A DNA stretch of 64,000 nt, taken from the NCBI GenBank assembly GCA_964034945.1, contig OZ035962.1:68586274-68650273 (forward strand), written 5' to 3'. Both the position numbers and the translations under genes were made by a program. The notes below the pieces were generated by a model, which saw only the letters and a program-made list of their open reading frames with translations, did not search any database and had not been told where the DNA came from. This document shows, one piece after another, positions 1-9,900 of this stretch. Position 1 is the first letter of the stretch, and each line of letters opens with the position of its first letter. This DNA is from Chrysopilus asiliformis. Taxonomy: Eukaryota; Arthropoda; Insecta; Diptera; Rhagionidae.

Positions 1-150
1 CGGCCGCTGCTGATGATGGGTTGCAACGTAAAAACCTTACAAATGTTGCAATTCATCCATGGTTCGCAATCCATGTAAAACTGTAGGTGCGAAGTAGGGA
101 AGAAATTTTATGAAACCTGAATTGAGGAGGCCTAGACTCTTCGAAAACTG
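1..150 (+). repeat. Dispersed repeat, body of SINE-like family (copy 1)
   Basis: This segment recurs in inverted orientation at about 6320-6460. Shared blocks include GGGTTGCAACGTAAAA, TTCATCCATGGTTCGCAA, GTAGGTGCGAAG and AATTGAGGAGGCC. The second copy is preceded on its own strand by a tRNA-like head, so this is probably the body of a tRNA-derived SINE or the 3' end of a related LINE. The left boundary lies outside the window. The reading frame at 37-222 carries only low-complexity residues and is not a gene. Confidence 0.6.
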
Positions 151-258
151 TAGCGCCGAGGAGGATGATGATGATGTTTTTTTCATTCTCAAAATTTTGG
201 TTATCATATAAAAGTTAGCCAATTCTCTTATCGGGACTTACTTTATTTTATTGCGTTA

Positions 259-536
259 GGTCCCGTTTACATCTGACACGTTACTCCGTGAATTTTATTC
301 TGCGACACTAAATTCACGTTTCATATCCATTTACACTACGAATCAAAATCCCGAATTTTGTATCTGAAAGACGCTCGAACTCGAATTTTTCATATAAAAC
401 CCCCGGAATAAATACAAATTTTGACAACTTTTACTAAGTGAATTTATTCTGCAATAGATAAAAAAAAATCACGGAATAAATTCTGAATAAAATTTGCGGA
501 GAAATTTAAGAAAAAATCGCAAGTGTAAACGGTGCC
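259..536. mobile_element. PIF/Harbinger-like MITE (TTA duplication)
   Basis: The ends are imperfect inverted repeats, GGTCCCGTTTACA on the left and TGTAAACGGTGCC on the right. Each is flanked by TTA (256-258 and 537-539). A 3-bp TWA target duplication is characteristic of PIF/Harbinger elements. The 278-bp interior is AT-rich and non-coding. Confidence 0.6.
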
Positions 537-1148
537 TTAGGCTGAAAATTTTACTAAAACTTGAACAGGGTAATTAGGATAACAAAAAAAAACATTCGTT
601 TAAAAATTAGGTGGTCCATATTTACAGACAATTCCGTATGTGTCAATAAAATGATGACAACCTTCTAATCGGAAAACTGTTTATTTTCGGCTCAAGGCAC
701 GTGTCGTGACAAAAAAATTTAGAATGTTTTCACAAGACAAATATGTATATCAAAAGAAAATATGATTCCCCCGTTCGTTAAGGCATAAGAATAAGGCACG
801 TTTTCGTAAAATATTTATGCACTGATCAAAGCTATCATATACATATGTATATTCCATTCCAATGTGGTAAAGAATTCGATATCCATTTTTTTAAATTATG
901 GCGTTCGATTTTTTCACAAACACTTTTTATGGTAACAAAACATGCTTTCTATTGTCATCAAAACTGGATCTCTTCATTCAACATCATTTAATACAGGGGT
1001 GTCCAACCTTTTAAGTTTCCTGGGTCACATTGGGAGAAGACGAGTTATATTGGGCCACAAATAAAATATACTAACCCTAAAGATAGCTGATTAGTAAAAA
1101 AAAACGTAGAATATATACATACTTAGTTAACAATTTTAAGTAATTTAA

Positions 1149-2335
1149 CCCTTTGTTGCCAGTCGGTTTTTTTTAAGTACCACCAACTTTACACCGTGTC
1201 CACAAAGTTCGAATAAAAATGTAATCCTGGAGGTAGCTCGCTTAAATTGCTCCAAAGTAGCAAAATTTTTATTCTTTAGGCGGTTCATCATGTAGCCCGA
1301 TACAAAATAATCTAAAGGATTCAAGTCCGGGCTGCTAGGCGGCCATTCTTCCTTCGACAAAAAGTCCGTTAAATTGGCGCTACACCATGCCTGAACAATT
1401 CTCGCCGTATGGGAGGGTGCGCCGTCTTGATGGAAGCAATAATATTCGTCTCCAAATAATTTTTGGCAGTTGGGAAGCACAACTGATTCTAAAATTTACT
1501 TTTTATAGTACTCAGCGTTCACTTTGACTCCTTTCTCGATAAAAACGAGTGGAAGTTTGCCTCGTTTACAAATTCCTCCCCAAACCATAACAGAAGATGC
1601 ACTCTGGAATCTGGAAACGTAAAGCTCGTTTCCGGGGATGTCCTGCAGGCTTGCTGCACATACACGGTCATTTTGGGGGTTATGGGGGAGCTGCAAAACG
1701 AACATTTTCTCACCCGAAAACACAAATTCATCACCCGCGTGCCGACTGAGTATGGTTTTAACTCTATCAAGCTCAGATTCCATATCGCCCTGATTAAACA
1801 CATCTAATGACAAGTCTGTGGTTTTCAATAAAGCTTGTTGACATAGTAACGGGAATTTTTGTTAAACAAACTGTATCGCAATATTCATTTGTTTCATCAT
1901 TAATTGGGCATAAACATTTGTATTCGGACTGTATTCGGTGTAAATCCTTATATTTTTTGCTTATCCAATGGTATCAACATTCCACAAAAAGAGCGCGCAA
2001 ACCGAAACCGTGCACTGTGAACCCTACTTTGTATGAAATTTTGGGGTCAGGAACATGTTTTTTTAAACGAAAAATATTAAAAAAAACCGCGCAGCTGCGA
2101 AATTTTTACCGCACAGTTCGAAATTTTAGTATTAAATACTTAATCGCGCAGTTAAAAATCGCGCAATTGGAGGGATTACTGTACTTCTATATACTTTTAT
2201 ATACCACAGGCGTAAATGCCATCCCTCCATGAAATTAGTTCATGTCTTTTTTTTAAATACTTTCTGGAACCATTTTCGGCGAAAAAAAGTCATGGTTATT
2301 AATTTATTGTTGTTCACTTCCTGGTCCACAAAGGG
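1149..2335 (-). mobile_element. Degenerate Tc1/mariner transposon nested in hAT element
   Basis: The ends are inverted (ACCCTTTGTTG at the left, CAAAGGGT at the right) and flanked by TA within TTAA. On the - strand between about 1828 and 1150, two frames carry the C-terminal catalytic part of a Tc1/mariner-superfamily DDE transposase. The motifs are HQDGAPSHTA with the second Asp, and WPPSSPDLNPLDYF with the distal acidic region. A frame change separates the two parts and the N-terminal DNA-binding region is not recognisable. The segment 1830-2250 holds pogo-like short repeats instead (for example GGAGGGATTACTGTA near 2170-2185), so another insertion may be present. Confidence 0.75.
1150..1828 (-). 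pseudogene. Tc1/mariner-family transposase remnant (frameshifted)
   Basis: Reading from 1828 down, the first part (to about 1496) includes the stretch FVFSGEKMFVLQLP, a D-rich catalytic neighbourhood, and VMVWGGI. The second part (about 1480-1145) includes DGAPSHTARIVQAW, then SPDLNPLDYFVSGYM. Order and spacing match the core and C-terminal half of the DDE domain. The two parts lie in different frames around position 1490, and the helix-turn-helix N-terminus is missing. The copy is therefore non-functional. Confidence 0.8.
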
Positions 2336-2357
2336 TTAAACTTCATTATCATCATAC

Positions 2358-2868
2358 TCATACTAATATATAAAAATGAGTTATGTCTGTCTGTCTGTTC
2401 CCCTTTCACGCAAAAACGGCTGAACCGATTGACTTGAAATTTGGCACGAGTGTCTGTGGTAGTTCTGGTTCCAATATAGGCATACGGAAAAGTAGCGAGA
2501 GGGGTGGAGGGAGTAAGGGGAGGGGGTAAAGTAATCTCGAAATTTAGATTTTGCGCTATTTTACTCTTTCGCGGGGAAACCACTGAACCGATTGGCCTGA
2601 AATTTGACATATATGTTCATCGGGGGTCCAGCCCCAACATATATCCATTAAAAAGTAGCCCGAGATGTGGGGGAGTAAGTGGAGGGGGGTAAAGTAATAC
2701 CGAATGCATGTGTTGGAATTTTTTGTTAGTTTGTTAATCATTTTCCGAAGAGAAAAAACTAACGAATAGCATGCAGGCTACCTAATTTTTAATCAACTGA
2801 ATTTAGTTTTCCCTAGTTTTTTTTTCTCTTCACGCTTTTAGCCGGGCGAAGTCGGGTCCAAATTCTAG
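2358..2868 (+). mobile_element. Helitron-like non-autonomous element, copy 1
   Basis: It starts TCATACTAATATATAAAAAT and ends in CTAG followed by T, after a short GC-rich hairpin (GCCGGGCGAAGTCGGG). Two other copies (47738-48004; 55984-56315 inverted) share the same start and similar 3' ends. TC...CTRR termini, a 3' hairpin and lack of a target duplication are Helitron hallmarks. Near the 5' end are a TA-rich tract and a (GTCT)n tract (2384-2398), followed by a conserved block with ACCGATTGACTTGAAATTTG. This is the (TA)n/(GTCY)n architecture described for dipteran mini-me/DINE-type elements. Confidence 0.6.
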
Positions 2869-2966
2869 TTAATTCATAAAGATTGTAAATATATAAATTT
2901 TTGTTGGGCCACATACAAACACGTCCTGGACCTGCAGGCTACTGGTTGCACAAGCCTGATTTAATA

Positions 2967-4676
2967 GAACCGTATATTGTTTTTATTAATATAATTTATG
3001 ATGATTCTAATTACTTTATTATACCTGCCAGATAATAAACGCTCGACTTTGAAAATTATGCAAGATTGATTCGTACCGTCGATTTCATGCCATAATTTTT
3101 AAAATGCATATTCCTACCAAATCCATGAATTATTATCACCTTCGTTCATACATCTTGCATTCGGAATAATATTCGCACATTGCCAAATTGAAATTCCGTT
3201 CCGCATTAATGCCAAACGTATAATTAATAAATTTCGATAATTGTTTAATGTTTGCAATTGGACTTCATTGCTCATTAAATCGAAAGTTGAACAACTGAAC
3301 TGCGACTATTTCAGAGCACCAGATTCTACGATAAAAATTTATTATATCCATACAGACTAGACGGATATTGTTTTTTAATTACACGAAAGAATCCATATAC
3401 GTTAAAATATCACTTAAACTTGCGTGTTACAACAGATCCATTTAGCAAAGAGAAAAAAAAAGAAGAATCGGTTGTGCTAAATTAATTGACTTTACGCTCA
3501 AATACAATAAAGTCAACAACTTAACAAAATAGTCTTGCACTTAAAGCGGAACGCAATGTTTTAGTAACTTTTTTTTTACCTCAGTTTCCGTTTTGCATTC
3601 AAAGAAATCACTGTCTCGATTGAGTTTTTAAAACAAATCTGCAAAGTGAATCTTCAAAAAAAGTGATGTGATATAAAAAAATATCTAACGAAATTGTAAA
3701 CAGCAATTATGAAAGAGAAAATTAATCTGCATTTGCAGACTTTGAGTGTTATTCACTTGTAGTTTACTTTCAATGTTTAAGAAAGTTACAAGAACATTAT
3801 TTAAATTTTTAAGTTTGAAGTTACACCTAAAGTTCTATATTACCTTACGATAATGTTTTGCCGCTACGTACACGTGCATACGTTCTAGAAAATCTCATAG
3901 CATATTATTATTATTCATCATGGGTAGAAGTTTTCAATTAGACAAAATGCTGAGAGCGAATAATCAGAAGCGGCAGAATGAAGGATACGATTCCGTGGTT
4001 GGATTAAGGTTTAAGGTTTGTACGGCCATTAGATGGTTGCCAAATCCCTTGATAAATTTCATATTAGTATTTATATAATCTCATTGAAGAAACATATTAT
4101 TAATTTCGACATAAAGACTCTTTTCACACTGCCAAGCGTAAGAAATTATCCCGTAATAGATTCACCCCAAAAGACATACCCAAGATATACCAGTAATTGA
4201 TAGGAAATCGGTCAAAGGATTATGAATGTTTCGATGTATCGTCGTGTTTTCTGCCGCAGCGAAATTTTATGTTAAGAAAATAAAATCGATTGGAAGAAAA
4301 CATCTTGTAAATTTCTAATTACCAAAAAGTAATTTCGATGTTTTGCGTGAATTTATGTGAAACGTCCAGTGACAATCGCAAAATAACCGCAACTTTCAAA
4401 CAATCACCAAACCTTCTAGTCTCCGAAGAATACTAAGTCTGTAAATAAATTGTTTTCTTATGTTTGCACGATTTATTAGAGTAAAAAAACTTTATGTGGC
4501 CCACTGGAATACTATTGCTGTTTAGAGTAAACATGAGAGAATTTTCTCAAATATAATAAATTCTTTCCGTGCGTTTGGTTTTTCTTGTCTCGACATGTCA
4601 CCAGGACTTTAATAACTTTTAACCATGAACATAGATTTAAGAATTAACTGGTAAGAAACAAAATATTAAACAAATT
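2967..4676. other. AT-rich intergenic stretch, nothing recognised
   Basis: No open frame with family-like motifs, no clear terminal repeats and no match to the other repeats of the window. It may be intergenic or an upstream intron of the CaaX-box gene at 6949. Confidence 0.4.
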
Positions 4677-4800
4677 ACCATCCTGACCTGTGCTTCGGCA
4701 TTAAAGGGTCTTCTCCTAAGCTCTGGCTGGAATTATTTATTTATTAGAAAGAAGCTAAACTATCTCCTAGACTAATCTATTATTAAATAACAAAACCAGA
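4677..4800 (+). mobile_element. LINE 3'-terminal fragment
   Basis: The block CTGTGCTTCGGCATTAAAGGG followed by TCTTCTCCTAAGCTCTGGCTG matches, in the opposite orientation, the region just downstream of the LINE reading frame at 22524-22980. It is followed by a TTATTTATTTA tail and then by about 50 bp (AGCTAAACTATCTCCTAGAC) that recurs inverted at 6258-6310. Confidence 0.55.
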
Positions 4801-4904
4801 TGAAGGATCATTGACGTGATCCAAAACATGTCCTCGCTGCCACCAACAGGAGCTTCACGGTCGGTACATTTGTACTTACATCCTTACATGTTTTTATATT
4901 TTAA

Positions 4905-5450
4905 AACATAACAAAAGCTATAATTGCCAATCTGGCAATTATTGAAAACCCGTATGGTGATTTAATTGAACGGCGTATCAAAATTCCACTTTGAAGTCAA
5001 ACTTTCCAATAAGATTTTTTTAAAACTTGTTCCAATTGGATTTTGATGTATGGAACTAAACAACTTTTGTTCTTGCACTTCCTAAACAATCATGTCCTAA
5101 ACAACTTTTGTTCTTGCACTTTTTTGATAAGATGCACCGTTTTTGAGATATTCGCAAAAAACGTTTTCGTTCGTATGGGGGGTACCCCCCCTAATGGTCC
5201 ATTTTTGCCCATTAACGAACTTAGCCTCGCATTTTACGAAAAACGGACCTGTGCCAAATTTCAAGTCTGTAGCTCAATCCGTGCGCCCGCAATCCGCGCC
5301 ACAGACAGACGGACGGACATGCTAAATTCAACTTTTTTCATCATTCTAAACACACTGGTGTAATTCATTTTTTTGTGCGATGACGGGATCTTGGCGTTAC
5401 AAACGGTAAGGCAAAGTTAATATACCCTTTGGTTTCACCATACGGGTATA
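4905..5450 (+). mobile_element. HINE/DINE-1-like repeat family A, copy 1
   Basis: This is the first of three similar copies of about 550 bp (others 9574-10100 and 34343-34897). It starts near AACATAACAAAAGCTATAAT, has an early palindrome (TTGCCAATCTGGCAA) and subterminal CCCGTATGGTGA. It ends with the inverse, TCACCATACGGG, followed by TATAA. The interior has a GACAGACGGACGG tract and a block with AAATTTCAAGTC. Sub-terminal inverted repeats plus a GTCY-type tract resemble Helentron-associated DINE-1 elements. The short open frames here are not conserved as coding sequence. Confidence 0.6.
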
Positions 5451-5660
5451 AAAAATACAAAATTTAAAGCAGAAGTGGCGTTGACTTTTTTAATATTAAA
5501 TTATTTTTTCAAAAAGTTTTTTTATTTTTCAATCAAATGCCACTTTTTGGTTTTTTTTTTCTTTCTTTTCTTTGATTGACAGGGATCGTTTTAGATGTTT
5601 GTGACTCTTCTCAAATACATTTTTAACATTTTTGTATTTTTTTAATTTTTTATTATTAAA

Positions 5661-6132
5661 GGGGCCCCTAGACATACAATATTATTGACATTCCCCTGCA
5701 ATATTGCAATATTATTGCACAATAAATCATTTTTCGTTTGATTCTTGAGCAGTCAAAATGTCCCTAAATGACATTGAAGCTAGTTGTGTAGCCATTGCAC
5801 TAGCTGTGAACTTCAAAAAAAGAGTTTTAAAATAAGCGCAGATGGATGAAGGAGTGGTTAAAAAAAGAAGTCAGTACACCCATGAACATTTGTTGAATTA
5901 CTTAAAAAAAGGCCATGGTTAGGTGTACTCTCAGCGATATTTCATACGATACTGAGCCAATATCGTGCAATATCGCCCTCAGACTATACAATAAAACCTT
6001 ATTGTGCAATAAAAATCAAACCGATTTTGATTCCTTCAATATATTGCTCAACCGTTCAATATGACCCCTAGACGGTCAATATATTGCACAATATTAAAAT
6101 ATTGCACAATAATATTGTACGTCTAGGTGTTT
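5661..6132. mobile_element. MITE with AATATTATTG-type inverted ends
   Basis: Left end CCCCTAGACATACAATATTA and right end TAATATTGTACGTCTAGGTG are inverted relatives. The interior is rich in repeated CAATATTATTGCACAATA-type motifs. The target duplication is not clear, so the superfamily is unassigned. Confidence 0.5.
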
Positions 6133-6257
6133 AAATTTCTGGTGTTTTTTGTTTTTTAAATTTTTTTGTAGGTTTATATTAGAATTGATTTTTAATAGGT
6201 TTTATATTAGGTTTACTTATTTTTGTGTTTTTTTTTTATTTGGCATTTTTTATTTAT

Positions 6258-6640
6258 TTGGTTTTGTTATTTAAGAATAGATAAGTCTAGGAGATAGTTT
6301 AGCTTTCTAATACAGCTCTCAAAGAGCCTGGGCCTCCTCAATTGAGGTTTCATAACGATTTCTTCCCTGCTTCGCACCTACAGTTCTTACATTGATTGCG
6401 AACCATGGATGAATTACAACATTTGTAAGATTTTTTTACGTTGCAACCCATCAACAGCAGAAGCCGTGATAGCAAACTAGACCGAAGATGTCGTTAACAC
6501 TCAGTGGCAACTATCACTGCTCATTTCGTAAAGCGAGTTGAGTGGACTTGAATCACGCGTGCGACAGTCGGGAATTGAATCACCGATCTCCGGAATTCGA
6601 GTTAAGTACTTTACCACTTGGACTACGCTGGACCTACAAG
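6258..6640 (-). mobile_element. tRNA-derived SINE
   Basis: On the - strand, 6635-6560 resembles a tRNA gene with an internal promoter. Box A-like TAGTCCAAGTGGTAAAG lies at 6625-6609 and box B-like TGATTCAATTCCCG at 6582-6569. It is followed by a body (6460-6320) that matches the segment at the window start, and by a tail (6310-6258) shared with the LINE-end fragment at 4748-4797. The cloverleaf is degraded, so it is a SINE head and not a functional tRNA. Confidence 0.5.
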
Positions 6641-6948
6641 TGGAACTATTTTGTTTTGAAGAATTTAAGGACCTTTCTGACAAAATCACAAATAGCGAAC
6701 ATGTGTGCAAATTTTCATGGCTCTATCACAATTAGTTTTCGAAAATTTTTGTGTACAGACCAGAGTCTCTTTAATATTTCCTTTTTAAAGTTTTGTCAAC
6801 CTTAAAGATTCTATATAAGATTTTTATATTGTATTAATAAAATAGTTAAAAAAAACTTCCATTTATTTAAATCCATGCGAAGCTATAAAAATAATATTTA
6901 CGTTTATTTGACTTAATTAGTTCTGCTAATATGAATTAATATTTTCAG

Positions 6949-9900
6949 GTGTTCGTCACACCCGACAGTACAACGGAATCGAAATCAATTAGTAATGGAA
7001 CGGAACAAACATCATCGCAAACGCAACGCTCCGCGAAAAACCCAAGTCATACAGCAGTTCCTAACAATAATACTCATGAATCCGAAATCAGTAGTAGGAG
7101 GCATTTATCCAATAGCAGTGGCAATATTGGGGACTTTTCGACATCATCGAGGCCAGAGATTACATCAACAACAAAAGCATTCTTATCATCATCGGCCATT
7201 TCGAATCCCGACATTACCGGTCAAATTCAACATTCCACTAGCAGTTCGGCTATTATGAACAATAATAATAGCAATCATAGCATTTCGAATCATGCCAACA
7301 ACAATAACAACACTACCAATCATAATAACAATATAAATAACAACAGTAACAACAATAATAATCATAGTAATAGTGGTAGTAGCAGTAGCGCCTCTCGTCT
7401 AAATGGTAGCACCGGCATAACATCATCATCATCCGTCCAAAGCTCAGGTGGCTTTGGTCATTCTACCTCATATCCATCACATATTATGGAAACATCGTTG
7501 AATTCGAGGCGTCCTCCGGAGGGTAAGGACAACGAGGAATTTCCCATTCGGGACAAGATGTTGATTAATAGCAGTAGTTCAGTCAGCAATTTACATAAAT
7601 TATCAAATGATCGATCGACCGAGATATTTTCTGCATCAAAAGAAAATGGAAAAATCAATGTACAAGTCACGGTCCTTGTAGGTAAGTCACTACAAGAAAA
7701 AAAAAATCTAACAAATCCCACAAATGGGCAAAGATCTTTTTGCATGTCTGTTATTGATATAACGATAGCCAAAACTTTATCTTCATTTTTCACCTGAACA
7801 ATCTTATTTTCAATATGTAGCTTTGATAAATTTGTTATACTTAGTACTACTGCTGATTATATCATATCATCATACTTTAACTATTTAAATTAAATTATCT
7901 GTTTCGAAGTTTTGGATCTAGAACTTTTCAAATTAAACTATGCTAATTTATAATATCATTTTTGAAAAAAAAAAAACGTGTGAATGGAATATTTTCACCG
8001 GAAATTTACATTTTTAAAAATGCGAAATATGCATCCCAGTTATTTGGACTGCTATGATTCTCATCTAGAACCATGGTGTGGGAAATGGTAATGGGAGGGC
8101 GAAAGTGATCATCCAAACTCTTTCAAATATGAATTTTAGATTAATACGACAGATTCAAAACTGTGATTCTTTAGCATATAAAGGGTCTTTCAACAAGGAC
8201 ATAACACTTTTGTATTTAAAAAAAAAACACAGAATAATTGAGATATCGGGCTGAAATTTATTCCAGGTGTTGTGGACATGTTACATTTAAGTATGAAATT
8301 CGATGTCGTTCATATGGCCACCGCGAGCATGTTTGCAGATTGATTCTTTGGAGCAAATTTTCCACCACTCTTCCACACATATCGGCCGGAACGTTGGCAA
8401 TTTCGCGTTCGATATTGTTCCTGAGCTCCTCTAACGTTGTTGGCTTGTTAGCATAAACCAACGACTTAACATAACCCCATAAAAAGAAATCCAACGGTGG
8501 CCATTCGACCGGACCATTTCTCGAGATTACACGATTGCGACCACCGACTCAGAATTTCGGTAGTAAGTTTTAATAATTTCCAAACGTTGCTCGTTCGTGA
8601 ACTTCACCATGATAAAAATATAAACCTTGACTGACGTTTTAGCATTGCCAGATCATAAAAAAAGTTTTAGGGTGCGTTATTATTAAAATACAAAATGGTT
8701 ATGTCCTTGTTGAAAGACCCTTTATCTTGGATTCCATACTATTATCATTTCACTTTGACAAGCCATTTTGATTAGACATCTAAAATTCGTTTTACCAAAT
8801 AAGCGGCTTCCTTAATCTCAGTTTTCACATGCGAAAAATAATCATCAAGTACGAGAACAACCCCAACGAACATTAGCAAAAAAATTACTGGCAATTCTCT
8901 GGATACTGTCGTAATTTGACTATCCAACCAAAAAGTTATGGCAACCAATGCATGTATTGTTCATATTATTATCAGCGGTGGGAAACGTTATCGAAATGTA
9001 ACGAAAACGAAATTATTTTCTGGCTTTTTCCTCAAAATTTCGTTATAACGTTATAGAAATTTAATTCCGTTACAATACTGAAAACCGAAAAAAAAATATT
9101 TCGTTTTTTTCATTATTTATTTATTTCTATTGGAATTTCTGTTTGCAAACATGCCTGACTTGTCGGGGGGAAATTGGATGTGAAAACATCCACAAAAATA
9201 ATATAACATTTGTTATAATATTTTTTTTGAAGACCTGTAAGTCAAGAAATTCCAATAGAATTCAATGCTAGAAGGTCACGTAAAAACAATGAATCAGAAA
9301 TGATTAATTGGTTAAGCACAAAATTATTTATTTATGTTTGCCTTATTTTTTTAAATTTGTGAAATTTTTCGTGAAAGTTCATCTTGTATAACCCGACAGA
9401 GCTGCCACCTGCATAAAATATTAAAAATATTGGGGTGATTTGAACAAAGAATTTTGGTTTTGTAAACAGTAAGACCTTAAATAACTGCAAATGTCAATAT
9501 TGGCGACTGTAGCTTCTTGTATTTTCATGCAGTGGATTTTATTTTGATTTTTAACCTTCACAATTTCGAAACAAACATAACAAAAGCTATAATTGCCAAT
9601 CTGGCAATTATTGAAAACCCGTATGGTGATATTCGTATCAAAATTCGAACAGTTGTACCAAAATTCCACTTTGAAGTCAAACTTTCCAATAAGATTTTTT
9701 TTAAATTTATTCCAATCGGATTTTGATGTATGGGAGTTTTATATCCTAAATAACTTTTGTTCTTGGACTTTTTTGATAAGATGCACCGTTTTTGAGATAT
9801 TCACAAAAAATGTTTTCGTTTGTATGGGGGGTGGGTGACCCCCCCTAATGGTCCATTTTTGCCCGTTAACGAACTTAGCCTCGCATTTTACGAAAAACGG

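Larger units (their letters stand above)
994..2958. mobile_element. hAT-like short element split by nested insertions
   Basis: The left end CAGGGGTGTCCAACC and the right end GGTTGCACAAGCCTG are imperfect terminal inverted repeats. They are flanked by the identical 8-bp direct repeat ATTTAATA (986-993 and 2959-2966), the duplication size of hAT transposons. After removing a Tc1/mariner copy (1149-2335) and a Helitron-like copy (2358-2868), only about 260 bp of the host element remain, so it was itself a non-autonomous MITE. Confidence 0.7.

Noticed and set aside
1496..1803. Second open frame (1519-1803) overlapping the transposase remnant
   Set aside because: It is an out-of-frame shadow of the Tc1/mariner frame and has no motif of its own.
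6560..6640. tRNA gene on the - strand
   Set aside because: The A and B boxes are recognisable, but the stems are degraded and the sequence is fused to a repeat body, so it is a SINE head.
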